64,000 nt of DNA from Rhabdophis nuchalis (GCA_039707465.1 CM077647.1:174895663-174959662); one strand, 5' to 3'. Shown: positions 44,191 to 57,050, counted from the first letter of the stretch. The notes: generated from the sequence alone by a model not told the origin. Numbers and translations are program-made.

Positions 44191-45600
44191 AGATGGCTTC
44201 TCTTTGTTCCTGACTGACTATTTCACTTATGGAAAATTCCCAGCGTCTCTTTGCAATTTGGACTTCCTCTGGTTATTAATGAAGAATTTTTTCTTTTTGG
44301 ATTTGTGATTTCTTTTCTGGAGTACCTTCGCTATTATACTTATTGAGTTGGAAAATTGTTTCTCTCTTGGTTCTTGAACTTTGCAACTTTACAACCCTGA
44401 ACAGAACTTTTGGCTCCTGATCTGCCTCATCAGCCTTACCCAGAAAACGCCATTTTAGTGGCATTGATTTTAAAAGCTAATCATGCACAAGAAACAGCAC
44501 TGGCAAGCTTAGAACAAAGGATGGCTTCTCTTGAATCTGTTATACAAACTTTGGTACAAGAAATTAAGGCCCAGAGGGCAGAAAATATTAACTTTAAGAA
44601 GGAGTTATTGGACACATGGAAACAAGTGCTGGAAAACACACAGAAGAATGAAGAATTGGAAGGGGGGCTGGTGGGGGCTAAGGGAGAGATTAAAAATGTT
44701 ACTAATGAGGTTGTGGAAATAAATGGGCATGTGTCTAGGATTGATATGGAAAGGATGACATATTTTTTGAGATTTCAGAATGTTTTTGAGGAACCTGGTG
44801 AATGCCTCCCTGATCTTATGAGCACAATTATAGCAGACTATTTACATAAACCTAAGGATGAGATCAGGGGGGACATCGACCTAGCCTACAGAATAAACTC
44901 AGCATATGCCAGGATAAATGAAGTACCTAGAGAGATACATGTGAAATTTGTTAGAAGGTCGACCAGAGAGGAAATCCTGAAAGTGCAGAGAGGAAGTCCG
45001 TTAATTTACCAACAAAAAGAGGTTGCTATCTTGAAGCAGATCCCAAGAAAGATTAGAGATGCAAGAAGGAAATTTTCCTTCTTGTCTAAAACATTGTTTG
45101 ATCACGGGATTTGGTTCAAGTGGGTGACACCCGAAGGGATGCTGGTGTTCTGGGAAGGAGGAAGAGTGAGGATTAAAACAGTTGCCGAGGCGGAAGCCTT
45201 TTTCAAAAAACACTCCTCTGTCCTGGGGGAAGATTCAGGGGGGGCAGGGGGGGCCACGGCCCCGCCCGCTGGGGGCCTGGAGGAAGAGGTTGACACAATT
45301 GCCAAGAGACTTATATCTAAAAAATAACTTTGCCTTGATTTTTCTGAATAATATTGCATAATATCTGTATTTGGATTTTTGTAAATGACTGACAGCATAG
45401 AACTGAGAACTTAGGTATATGTACTTGCTTTCACTTTGTAGTGTTATGGAAAATGTTTTTTTATTGTTATCAATGTATTTTGAAGTCCCGGAAGGGCCAA
45501 CGACTTTGACGTGAATGCTCTCAAAATTTCTTTGTATCCCTTACCCCATCCTCTGGAAAAATGTAAAACCAATAAAAAATTTTCAATATTAAAAAAAAAA
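44191..45600 (+). mobile_element. ORF1-only L1 element (HAL1-like)
   Basis: The insertion is flanked by a 13-bp duplication aaaaacttccagt (44178-44190 and 45601-45613). It consists of about 220 bp of 5' sequence, a long ORF1 frame, about 270 bp of 3' UTR with AATAAA, and a poly(A) tail. No endonuclease or reverse transcriptase lies between ORF1 and the tail. Half-L1 (HAL1) elements of mammals have this layout. The transcript would have depended on another L1's reverse transcriptase in trans. Confidence 0.8.
44410..45327 (+). CDS. L1 ORF1-like protein frame
   Basis: A 305-codon open frame preceded by a stop at 44398. Its first ATG is codon 38 (44521); codon 1 is TTG followed by GCTCCT, so the original start may have mutated. 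From the N-terminal side it shows a heptad-like coiled coil (about residues 25-115), an RRM-like domain (from MTYFLRFQNVFEE to HVKFVRRSTREEILKV) and a basic C-terminal domain (IPRKIRDARRKFSFLSK). This is the order of L1 ORF1p, an RNA-binding chaperone. A Gly/Ala/Pro-rich stretch and acidic tail follow. Confidence 0.75.
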   Translation: MAPDLPHQPYPENAILVALILKANHAQETALASLEQRMASLESVIQTLVQEIKAQRAENINFKKELLDTWKQVLENTQKNEELEGGLVGAKGEIKNVTNEVVEINGHVSRIDMERMTYFLRFQNVFEEPGECLPDLMSTIIADYLHKPKDEIRGDIDLAYRINSAYARINEVPREIHVKFVRRSTREEILKVQRGSPLIYQQKEVAILKQIPRKIRDARRKFSFLSKTLFDHGIWFKWVTPEGMLVFWEGGRVRIKTVAEAEAFFKKHSSVLGEDSGGAGGATAPPAGGLEEEVDTIAKRLISKK

Positions 45601-45613
45601 AAAAACTTCCAGT

Positions 45614-46090
45614 GTTGGAGCATTCACAACTTCTGGAGGCAAGTTGTTCCATTGATTAATTGTTCTAACTGTCAGGAAATTTGTCCTTTGTTCTAAGTCA
45701 TTTCTCTCTTTGATTAGTTTCCATCTATTGCCTTTTGTCCTGTGCTCAGGTGCTCTGGAGAATAGTTTGACTCCCTCTTCTTTGTGGGAATTCCTGGAAC
45801 ACTGCTATCACGTCTCCCCTAGTCCTTCTTTTCATTAAACGAAACATTACCCAGTTCCTGCAACCGTTCTTCATATGTTTTAGCCTCCAGTCCCCTAATC
45901 ATCTTTGTTGCTGTTCTCTGCACTCTTTCTAGAGTCTCCACGTCTTTTCTACATCGTGGCGACCAAAACTGGATGCAGTATTCAAAGTGTGGCCATACCA
46001 AGGCATTATAAAGTGGTATTAACACTTCACATGATCCTGATTCTAACCCTCTGATTACGCAGCCTAGAATTGTGTTGGGTTTCACGAAGG
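45614..46090 (-). mobile_element. CR1 LINE 3' part, right segment
   Basis: Continuation of 44016-44190. Minus strand 45819-46085 encodes CR1 RT C-terminus ([40 protein letters not shown]). Confidence 0.88.
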
Positions 46091-46130
46091 TTCACGAAGA
46101 TCACCATCTTCATCAGTGTGTTTCTTCTCT

Positions 46131-47004
46131 GTGTTTCTTGTAATTCTGGTTTTGGAAATGAACATTCAAATGATTGTTCCCAAATATTCTGCTGAAACTC
46201 ATCTCTGTCGTCTGAAAGAGGTTTGATGGTCTGAAGAAATTCCTTGAAACTTGCAACTGCTGTTGAATGAACAGTGAAGGAAAAAGCCGGTCCAGAGTGG
46301 TGCGATAGGTCTCCTTGAATTATAGTACTCTTGCCTTACTACCAAGTCAACCCCTGTTCTTTAGCTATTCCCTTCCTCTGGCAATGCACACACTGGGAAC
46401 AGCTGTTCTTCTGCCCCACTGATGTCTGACTAATGTAAAGAAAATGTTTATTCCCCTGTAACTAAGAACATTTGAAAAATTGATTAGAAATAAAGCATAC
46501 TTTTATACTGAGAACCTGTTACTATTACATAGCAAAAGCACTTAGACTTATACACTGGTTCATAGTACTTTTACAGCCCTCTCTAAGTGGTTTACAGAGT
46601 CAGCCTAGGGCCCCCAACAATCGGAATCCTCATTTTACACACCTTGGAAGGCTGAGTCAAACTTGAGCCTGGTGTTATTCAATCTGCCAAATTTTGGCAG
46701 TCAGTAGTGAGCAGAAGCAGTCTGCCATATGTCACTCTAACTGCTTTGCCACCGTGGCTCAAGCAATTTTGGGGAAACTGATATAAAATTAGAAAAAAGA
46801 ATCCTTATTTGGTGTGTCATCAGATGTTAGACAAGGATATTCTTTTAAATTCATTTCATAAAGATTGTAATAGGTGTGGGAGACTATCCCACCCATGATG
46901 AGGTCCCCAGGTTGGTACCACTCATGTGGAACAGGGAAAGTATCACTCGCAGGGCAGCTCAACGTCCCTATTTTCCTCACCAGAAATATCAGGAGGAGCA
47001 ACAT
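46131..47004 (-). pseudogene. Pseudogene E: collapsed V2R
   Basis: Exon 1 (about 46808-47004, signal peptide [20 protein letters not shown]) is open, but its splice donor has lost a G: the expected AAA|GTAAGG reads AAATAAGG. Intron 1 is shrunk to under 500 bp. A 40-bp piece of exon 2 (46289-46328) is fused directly to a 158-bp middle piece of exon 3 (46131-46288). Exons 4-6 are absent. The 5' flank matches that of gene D, so E is a deletion product of a D-like gene. Confidence 0.9.
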
Positions 47005-48205
47005 CTCCACTCTTGAAAATGTCTCTGACTTTCATCCTATCCTACAGGAAAGATTGTATTATTCCAATAGCTAATCCAATGATTAACTCAAGTTTTATAT
47101 CTGAAAGTGCACCTAATAAGAAAACCCACCATTGCCTATTTGAAGGTCCAGGAGAGTGGAATTTGGTGCCTTGAATAGCATCAGAGATTGATGGCAGAGG
47201 AGAACAGAGGGAGGAAACCTGTAGCAATGACTCTGACCCACAGCCATTGTTATCCTTCTGCAAATCTCCCTGGGGTTCAAGATACATTGATTGTTGTTGA
47301 ATTGAAATAACCTTTGAGGTATTTGCCTAGTTCAGAAAACATGGAGGTTCCTGTTTTACTTAATTTTTAATGAGAGAATAAGTGGCCAATTTTTAAATGT
47401 TTTTTTTTTAATGAGCACTTGCTAATAAAATGTACAGAGGGGGAATTTGTAATTCAAGATACACAGGCTATTTGAAGAACAATCTCTTTCTGATAACATC
47501 CATGTGATCCAGTAGAGCAGAGAGACAGGAAATCTTGTGCGTCCTCTCTCTTAAGTGATATCATCTGGTGGGACTCAGAGGAAGTGACTTCTTTGTGATG
47601 GCTCCCTCCCTCTAGAACATCATTCACACAGAGATTAGATTATCCCCCCTTTGACTCTCTTTTGCAAAGCTCTGAGTGCCTGTTTTGCTAATAGTCCTTT
47701 GGGACCCAGAGTGGCTCATCTGATGGATTGTTATCTCCAAGGGTTGTGTTTTTATTGTTTGTATATTGGGTTTTTATTTTCTTTAAGCAGCTCAGCAAAA
47801 CAGAAAGTGATTGGGTGGCATTCTCTTAAATGAATAAATTGGTATACATTCTCGTAAACAAATAAATACAATGCCCTCCAACGTGTTGTATTTTTCTGGT
47901 TATAAGTCACAACTGATTATAAGATGCAGCTAAATTGAGAAGAGGAAAACAACAAAAAAAGTTTTTGATCTCTCACTTGCTGCAGAGTTTGACTTCCAGT
48001 TGATATCAGAGTAGTTAAAGTCTCCCTTTACCACTGTGATATGTTCTACATACATTTATTAATTGATTAACAAAGAGTTCATCTATTCCTTCTGCTTGGT
48101 TGGGTGCCCTGTAGTATATACCTATATCAATGTCATTTCTCCCCTTGTATTCTAGAAGGTTATCAACCTTGCTTTTGTCTGTTTCTGTAGAGATGTAGTA
48201 ATCTT
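47005..48205 (-). other. 5' flank of pseudogene E, duplicated at gene D
   Basis: It matches 57051-58185 (plus 63838 onwards) upstream of gene D. It includes a minus-strand CR1 endonuclease fragment at 47960-48205 (VVMGDFNYSDINW-like reading is shared with the other copies). No gene. Confidence 0.6.
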
Positions 48206-48206
48206 A

Positions 48207-48207
48207 T

Positions 48208-48261
<54 letters not shown>

Positions 48262-48330
48262 ATTTTATGGTGGTTGTACACCGCCATGAGTCCCAAAAGG
48301 GAGAAGGGCAGTATATAAATCAAATAAACT
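48207..48330. repeat. (TG)n(TATG)n microsatellite and LINE tail
   Basis: TG repeats then TATG repeats to about 48262, followed by a CR1/L2-type 3' tail (gtacaccgccatgagtcc, gggcagtatataaat). The related (TATG)n is at the right edge of the window. Confidence 0.85.
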
Positions 48331-48838
48331 ATAACTATGACTATAACTATTGCACCTCCTGTTTCATTAGGTCTGTTTCTTCTGAATAGTTTGTATCCTT
48401 CCCTCATGATTTTCATCCAACCAAGTTTCAGTAATGGCAAATATATCATGTACTAATACTTCAAGTCTTGGGTAGATAGTAGGGGCCTTTGCTCTTGGTT
48501 GTTTTCTTCTAAAAGTGGCATGTTTCCATTGGTCTTGTTCTTTGGGTACATATATGTAAGCTGGGTTTTCTTACGGAAGCTGTTTGTTCCCTAATGTGTT
48601 TCAGTGTATTGGCTCTCTATTTTCTGTTCATATATGGGCTCATCACTATATTTAGCAGCGGTTGTTAATCTTGATGTCACTCTCTTGATATAGTTTGCAA
48701 GCAGAGAGAGGTATACATTTTTTTCTATGACTTGAGCTGATTTTCAGCAGATTTTCTTTAAAAATGCCACACTTCTTGTATAATCCTACACCAATTGTAT
48801 GATCATTGGTCAACATACACTTTGAATAATTTATTTTT

Positions 48839-49226
48839 TATTTTATTTATTTATTTAAATTTATATCCCGCCCTTCTCCAAGAAGGACCCAGGGCGGCGC
48901 ACAGGAAAATTTAAAAACATACAAAATACAATAAATATAATTTAAAAAACTATTAAATAACCTATCCTGCGCTAAAACCAAATTTTAAAAACCCAATTTA
49001 AAACTACCTAAAAGTCCCCATGGGAGGTTAGGCTAGGCCGGCTTGTTGAAACAAATATGTCTTAAGACATTGGCGGAAGAGGCGGAGGTCGGTGATGGTA
49101 CGTAATTCAGGGGGTAGGTCATTCCAAAGGGCTGGGCCCGCCACAGAGAAGGCTCTTCCCCTGGGTGTCGCCAGTCGGCATTGTCCGGCCGACGGCACCC
49201 TGAGAAGGCCCTCTCTGTGGGAGCGT
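48839..49226 (-). mobile_element. CR1/L2-group LINE 3' end in the 3' flank of gene D
   Basis: The minus strand encodes RSHREGLLRVPSAGQCRLATP through CLKTYLFQQAGLA, with the 3' UTR and (AAATA)n at the low-coordinate end. The flanks tttgaata and aaacatgag are joined in genes A and C (about 7522 and 34262), so the insertion is specific to gene D. Confidence 0.9.
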
Positions 49227-49431
49227 AAAACATGAGACAGAAAGAAAAATGCATTTCTTTTCATTTCACTACATTTCCCATATTACTCATATTTGATAAC
49301 AGGTAGCTCGGGAAATACATGTATTGGTAGAGTGAAACATACATAAGATCCATATAACTTTCCCACAAAAAGAAGTCTTTCTATTCCTTTTTTTCAACTC
49401 TTCTGCTCAGCAAGAAAGATCTCATGGGACA

Positions 49432-50330
49432 CTAATTCCTCTTTGTAAGTTGCTCTCTGTGGTTGAGATCAGGCCGCAAAACAATGATATAGCATTTTGG
49501 CAGGAATATGCATCCCAGTAATGCAGTGCTGGAGGCCAAGATGGAGAAGACCTCCACAGCTACCATGGCTTTTCCTTTTGTGCTCAGATAGGCTGGAAAG
49601 AAGGAGATCCACACACTGCAAAAGGCCAACATGCTGAAGGTGATGAACTTGGCTTCGTTAAAGCTATCAGGTAATTTATGGGCAAGGAAAGCCACAATGA
49701 AGCTGGCAATGGCTAAGATACCCATGTAGCCCAAGACACAGTAGAAGAAGAAAGCTGACCCCTCATTGCACTGCAAAATCATTTCTTGGAGCTCTGAGCG
49801 CATGTCCAACTCAGGGAATGGGGGAGATGTTGACAACCAAATTGTACAGATACATAATTGTAACAGAGAGCATGAGAGGACAATAGAAAAGGCTAATCTT
49901 TTCCCAACCCATTTCCTCATGTGAGATCCTGGTTTAGTGGCCATGAAAGCCACAACTACAGTGATAGTTTTGGCCAGTACACTAGAAATAGCCACTGAGA
50001 AGGTGATGCCAAAAGTTGGTTGTCGGAGAAGGCAGGTCACTTTGCCAGGTTGGCTGAGGAAGAGCAAAGAGGAGAGAAAACAGAGCAGAAGGCAGACAAG
50101 CAGTGTGTAGGTGAGGGACCTGTTGTTGGCTTTGACAATGGGAGTATCCCTATACTTAATAAAAGTTCCAAGTACCCAAGAGGTGAAGAAGAAGAAACAA
50201 AGAGCTGCTGAGGATAAACCAATTCCTAAACTTTCTTCAAAAGTTAGAAAGACCAGCAGTTTCAGGTTACAGCCTTTCTTTTCTTCATTTGGATAATGAT
50301 CTTCTGAACACTCAAAGCAATCTTTCATAT
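49432..50330 (-). CDS. Gene D exon 6: seven-transmembrane domain
   Basis: 899-bp terminal exon, open from the split Asp codon to REQLTKRN and stop. Close to A and C with scattered replacements. Confidence 0.95.
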
Positions 50331-50704
50331 CTGGAAGAAAAGTAAAACAGGTTTACATCTATGAGCTGCTAACCTTGCATTGCCCGGGTATTTATTTATA
50401 CGCGGAAATGTCTGGACCAAGCATAATTTCTAAGGTTGGATTTTTCTCCTTAAAAGAGGAAGCCACTTGTGGAATATTGTGAAGCTGTTACCATGGTAAC
50501 ACTATGCTGTACAGTAGAATCGATTGCATGGCAGCACAGTAGAAGCCATTTGAGGGCACAACAGGCTGTATTGTAATAGAACACAGGGACCAAGGGGCAT
50601 TAGGGATGTCTTACTCTCTTAGTTTTTGTTGCCAGAGAGTAAGTCAGCTGTTTACCAGGTTTGGTTGAAAATTGTTCTAGGCATTCCAGAGTTATACTGG
50701 AACA

Positions 50705-50746
<42 letters not shown>

Positions 50747-53700
50747 CATTCTAAATATATTGATGCCCTCTATAATACTCAAAATCAGCTCATTATTTTA
50801 TGCAAGAAAGAAACTACCAACAAGTAGTTATTAATTTTTGTTTAAGTCTAATGAAAAATGGTAAAATTTCTACCCTACCATTTTGGTTTGAAATCTTCCC
50901 TTCTGGGCATGGAACACAGTCATAGCAGCAGAACTGATCCCCCTCAATCGCTTTCTTCCAGGATCCAGGGAAACAGGGGTCATTGCATCGAGAATGTGGA
51001 GGAACCTGGCAATAAGCACAAAAAGTTTTGAAAGGGGAGATATTTAAAACACTTTGTTATATTTATCCTTTAGATAGAGAAATTATATTTTACTTCTCAA
51101 AAGAATAATGAACTTATCAACTTCCTCACCAACTTAAAAAGGTGTAGAAACCACAATGATGCAGAAAAGGTCCTGTTTGAAGAACAGGGTGGGAAAATCA
51201 TAACCCTTGGTGACAAACTCATGGAAACATGGACACTCTTGTGATTTCAAATGGAAAGGCAAACTAAATCTGCAAACATGGCTTTTGTATTGTAATGTCA
51301 TTTTCTCAAATTGATGAGTGCTTGATTATCAGCAACATTTGAAAAGAATGTGCCACTCTTCATTAAAAACAAACAAACCAGACATCAGCATTCTAAAGGG
51401 ATTAGGTTCAATATGGGATCATAATGGATTAAGACACAGTCAATTCACTAATCTGATACCTGGTTAAAAGCTGGACTCCAGACAATCCCATCTTCATCGA
51501 TCCATAATTCCTTCCCTGTTGGAGCCTCTGGATCCAGCTTTCCAATTCTAACTCTCTCAAAAGATCTGTTTGGAAAAGTGATCAAGTTGGTGATGTCAAA
51601 GCCACCAATTACTTTCCCTTTCCCATTCAGGGTCACTCTCTCCCCAGCTGTATTGTTAAAAGAAATGCCTTGAAGAAATGGATGGAGCTAATTGAAGGAG
51701 AATAGAAGAGAGATGGAATCAATAGTAATATAACAGAAAAGAGAACATCGTAATCAAGTTTCCTTCACTCATTCTGCCCTTTCCAATAACTATTGTTAAA
51801 TATGTAAACATAGAAATTTTATAATCAATATTGTATGGAAATATATATGCCCATTCTGTTACTTATTTGATATTATTTTTAGGAAAAATAACAATGAACA
51901 GAAGCAGAATGCAAATAGGCTTGTGGAATTATGTCAATTTATACAATTAAGTTTACTAAAACCAATTCAAACAGATAATATATAATATTTACTCATTGGT
52001 ACAAAGCTATTTGAGAGTCAGAGGTCTGATTAATTTCCAGATTTTAGAATTTGAGAGACAAGCTTTCTTTAATGGATAAATGAGAGTTAGTGACTGTTGC
52101 AAAGTTAGATTTCTTTCATACTATGCATGCCACACATTAAAAGGGCCAACTATGACTCTAGATATCCTATAGAGACAGAAAATTCAGCTTATGACTGAAG
52201 AAGAGAGAAGGAATTGATCGCAATATAACAGGAAAGAAAACATCATAATCAAGTTTCATTCACTCATACTTCATATTCCAATAACTATTATTAAATAGTG
52301 TCACCTAGAAATTTCATAATCAATGTTGAATAGAAATGTACATGTCCAATCCATTATATCTTTGATATTATTTTAAGTAAAGATAGGAAGGAACTAAAGC
52401 AGAAACAAAATAGGCTTTTGGACTTATGTAACATCCTCCATTTCTGTTTCATGTCTACTACTTAAACCAATAATTCAAGATAGATCAAATCTAATCTTTC
52501 CTCATTGGTACAAAGCTTTTTGAGAGTCTGGATAATTTTTGTTAGCCAGATTTTAGAATCTGAGGCTTAAGCATTCTCTGATAGATAAATGAAAAGAAGA
52601 GGCTATTGGAAACATAGAATTATTTAAAACTATACATGCCACATCTAAGAAGGACCACCACTTCATTCCTCTAAATCTCTGATAGGAGACAGAAAGCTCA
52701 GCTTGTCACTCACGAAAACTTCATGAGCCACACAAATCTCTCTTAGTGAATTGATTATTTTTGGACGAGACAAGAAAAAGTAATGTAAATTATCATTTTA
52801 ACTAACTCCTATTGTGCAACCTCTGGTGATTTATTCAATAACTATTGACAGCTAAACTATGTATTGTATATGAGCTCCTGTATGATCAGAATAGCAGAAT
52901 ACCTAAATAACAAAATAATAACACAAACCAGTTTTTCTGTATTGGTTTTATACAACCAAACTTCACAAAGTTGGAAATGACCTTGGAGGTCTTCTAGTCC
53001 ACCACCTTGGTCAAGGAGAAGATCCTACAACAATTTAGACTTTCCAACCTCTTCATAAAAATCTCTAGTTAGGTAGCACCCATGATTTCTAAAGGTACAT
53101 GTTTTTACACTAATTCATTGTTTGGTCAAAAAAAATGTAGCTTATTTCTATATTTTTCTCATACTTAAGGTGATTCCACATGCAGAAAATATTAAGATCT
53201 TCCACGAAAGGTTCAAAAGATAATTATACATCAAACTGCTCATTGAAATAAAAGAAGAGTCCAGTGCAAATGGAATACCTGCCAAGGCTGCAGCTGTGGA
53301 AGATCAGGTTTTTTACCCATCATGGTTCTCCTCCTATTGAACCCCAACATGTGTAAAGCCTGCAAGGCATGAGCCACAGCATAAACAGCATTGTAGACTC
53401 CGTAGCTTTGGCCAGTCATTTCCATTTCAAATATAGGTGCAGGAAGATCCTCCAGCTTCATCTCCTCAGTGCATTTCCTACTGTCTATTTCTTGTAATTC
53501 TGGTTTTGGAATTGAACACTCAAATGATTGTTCCCAAACATTCTGCCGAAACCCATCACTGGAGTCTGAAAGAGGTTTGATGGTCTGAAGAAATTCCTTG
53601 AAACCTGCAACTGCTGTTGAATGAACAGTGAAGGAAAGAGCCCCATGGAACATCTTGAGATCCAAATTGATTTGAATGCCTGAGAGTAGAAAATCAATCT

Positions 53701-56700
53701 GTGCTGTCATGATCCAAACCTTTCTAAATAAGGTAATTTCCTTGCTTTCAGGATCATTCATAAATGTTACAAATCTTAGCCATATAATTGCCCAAGCTTC
53801 CCCATAGAGAAGAAATGCATTGGCTTTGCTATTCATCAAATTAATGGAAATAATGGACATTGTTTGATAAAATTCCGGTAATCTTTCCAAGTGTTTTACC
53901 TGTTCAAGTCTTTGTATAAATGCTGAGCAGATGCCGTTCTCGAAAAGCAAGGGCTGCATTTTTTGTAAGAAATTTTCTCCATTGTAGTTATCAACAGAAA
54001 ATATCCCAATCCATGTCCACCTGAAATGGACAAGCAGTTGGACAATCCCAATATACTGATGGTCTTCTTTGGGGACCATAAAATAAAGTGAAGAGAGTTT
54101 ACTGGTCTGAAATTCTTCTTGGGCTAATGAGCCATATGTCAACTGAAAGAAAATCCAGAAGTTTTTTTAGATTAAATTCAAATTTCCTATTGTGTTTTCA
54201 TATAAAATATATCCGAGGAACATTGTTGTCCTAGCATTCTTTTAAGAATACAGTAACAGATTTCTTGGAAGAAGACCACCAAGATCCCTCCAACATTCTT
54301 ATTCTGAGTATGTTCTCCTTGTGTGAAAATATTTCAAACACATGATCAATTGTTTTAATAGAAGCCATTCAAATCTTCTCCCAGGTATGGAATCACCCCG
54401 ATACTTCCTATAACTTGCAATGGTAGTTTCAGGAAAGAATGCTAAGTAGTAGACCTCAACTTTTACAGAACATCTTAACACAAACCTAAGCCTAGTTTTT
54501 GATGCCCATTAATTATTCCATAACAATTATGAGGTTAAAATTTTTATTCTCAACCCCTTCAGAACTTACTTGTGGAATCTTGAAGAATCCTACAATTTCA
54601 GCTATATAAAATGATGTGACAAAATCCAGTCCCCCAATGATGGCCATGAGATCCTTCTGGTTATCACATTTGTAGTTAGGGACAAATTCCTGGGATTTGA
54701 AAAGCAGGTCCAGAGTGGTGCGATAGGTCAACCTTGAACTATAGTAACTGTCATAGATGTGGAACCCAAGAGTGACATTAGGTAAGATCCGGGAGTCCTC
54801 ATTGATCTCCTTCACGGCAAAAGCCAAGGTGAGGATATGCTGGTAGAATTTGATTAATACACTGCAAATGATTTAAATATCCCAGTTGAAAAAGGAAGTT
54901 GGCAAATTCTCCTAAGGTGGCATCATTTTTTATATGAAAGAACAAACATTTCTTTCTCTGATGAAGGTAGGAAAGTAATAGGTTTTCTAAAATACTGGAT
55001 AATTTGTACACAGTTCAGATTTTCTACATTATTTACATGATTTGCTACAAATATCTATTACAAGAAATAAAAATAGTGCTTTTTTCATGGAACTCCATTT
55101 AGTTTCTAAATTTCCCCCCAAAAATGGAATATAAACAAATCCTGCATTTACCAGTCATTTACTATATGGATTTATTTTTAAGAGTGATAATACAGAGTAC
55201 CTTCCCTTAGGTTTACTAAATGTCCTTCAAAAGACGTTTTGCACCTGTTCTGATCTAGGCTTCCCAAGAAAATGAAGCAAACTCCTGTTCCGGACAACAC
55301 CCCCTTTTATTAATGTACTGTGAATTCTGCTCATTCACATTCAGCAAAGTATTTCAAGAGAGGATTTACAGTCACAGACCTTATCTGGCTTGGAGAGCTG
55401 ACAGGCCGATATCTGCAAAACTTGGTAAGAACCTCCACCTCTGGCATTACTCCCAAGATGACCCCTGTTCTTTAGCTCTTCCCTTTGTCTGGCAACTCTG
55501 TGCATGTGCACACTGGCAACAGGCTCCAGCTGTTCATCTGCCTCACTGATGTCTGACTCTTACGAGGCAGCTGATAACTGGCATACGTCTCTCGCCCCCT
55601 CTCTGCATCCGATGCAGAGCCCTCATCAGAGCCTTTCCCAGACTCCAGGACTGGCTCATCTTCTGGCCACTGGCATGCCACAACAGCATCAAAATTTCAC
55701 ACCTTATATGACAAACACTTCACCCTAAAGTAAAGAAAATTTTACTCTCCTGTAGCTAAAAACCTTTGAAAGATAGATTAGATATAAAGCCTACATTTCT
55801 ACCAAGAAACTTTTATTCTTACATAGCCATAGCACTTAGACTTTTTTTTTAGAACAAAGATATTTTATTTTCTTAATTATTAAACATATTTCTTTGCCTT
55901 CAAGGTCATAATGGGTATGGTTTTCAGTGGCTTATATTGAAAAAATACAGTATCATACATATTAAATGCAAAGTGAAAACACAACAGCACCACAACTATA
56001 CAAAGAGAATAAAATGAGAAAACGTTGCAGTCCAGTCACAGGCTACACATCCAACCATACTTCCAATGTCATAATAACTAGCTGCTGCAAACAGAAATTG
56101 TGTCATTTTAATGGAATAATGATCTAAAATCTGAAACTGGATAAAAACGTAACTAATGAATTGGGCTAAATCAACTACAGAATCATAGCTACAGTCATAA
56201 CAAAGAACAAAAGAAGCCTGTAATTTCAGCTATATAAAATGATGTATCAAATCCCAAACCTCCAATGAGAGCCATGAGATTCTTCTGGTTACCACATTTG
56301 TAGTTAGGGACAAATTCCTGGGATTTAAAAAGCAGGTCCAGAGTGGTGCGATAGGTCATCCTTGAATTATAATAACTGTCATAGATGTGGAAGCCAAGAG
56401 TGATGTTAGATAAGATCTGGGAGTCCTCATTGATCTCCTTCACAGCAAAAGCCAAGGCAAGGATGTGCTGGTAGAATTTGATTATTACACTGCAAATGAT
56501 TTAATACCCCAGTTGAAAAAGGAAGTTGGCAATTTCTCCTAAGGTGGAATCATTTTTTATTTTATTTGAAATAACAAACATTTAGTTCTCTGATGAAGGT
56601 AGGAAAGTAATAGGTTTACTAAAATATTGAATAATTTGTACACAGAAATGTCGACTCAGCCTTCCATCCTTCCTTGGAAGGATGGAAGGCTGAGTCAACC

Positions 56701-57050
56701 TTGAGCCTGGTGAGATTTGACGTGCTAAATTCTAAGCAGCTGGCAGTCAGCAGAAGTAGCCTGCAGTACTGCACTCGAACCGCTGTGCCACCAAGGCTTA
56801 AGCAATTTTGGAGAAACCGTTATAAAATTAGAAAAAGACAAAATAATCCTTACTCTGGTGTGTCATCAGATGTTATACCAGGATGTTCCTTAAAATTCAT
56901 TTCATGAAGATTGTAATAGGTGTGGGAGACTATCCCACCCATGATGAGGTCCCCAGGTAGGTACCACTCATGTGGAACAAGGAAAGCATCACTCACAGGG
57001 CAGCTCAACGTCCCTATTTTCTTCACCAGAAATATCAGGAGGAGCAACAT
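49432..57050 (-). CDS. Gene D: vomeronasal type-2 receptor (six coding exons)
   Basis: Class C chemosensory GPCR. Coding exons: 56854-57050, 54570-54861, 53279-54142, 51460-51687, 50879-51005, 49432-50330; 2607 nt, about 868 aa, consistent phases. Exon 3 uses acceptor CTTTCAG|TTG. Signal peptide, Venus-flytrap, cysteine-rich block and seven helices are all open. Distinctive residues: AHKLPDSFN in place of ARKLPDSFN before TM6, and a His in KPGSHMRKW. Intron 1 contains a second, donor-less exon 2 copy (56210-56489) that must be skipped, plus an LTR-like repeat. The start is the ATG at 57050. Confidence 0.92.
53279..54142 (-). CDS. Gene D exon 3: main ligand-binding exon
   Basis: 864 bp, phase 0. 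Resembles B and C ([21 protein letters not shown]) with its own replacements ([15 protein letters not shown]). Confidence 0.93.
55235..55700 (-). mobile_element. LTR-like repeat in intron 1 of gene D
   Basis: Homologue of 25065-25640 with internal deletions. It retains the polyA-like end (accccctttattaatg region on the plus strand, near 55305). Confidence 0.45.
56210..56489 (-). pseudogene. Extra, donor-less V2R exon 2 inside intron 1 of gene D
   Basis: It has an intact acceptor (tttgcag) and an open frame like exon 2 ([20 protein letters not shown]), but the last 15 bases, encoding the KIPQ end and the GT donor, are replaced by intron-1 sequence. It lies between exon 1 and the intact exon 2. 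It is best explained as a by-product of unequal exchange in intron 1. Confidence 0.9.
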
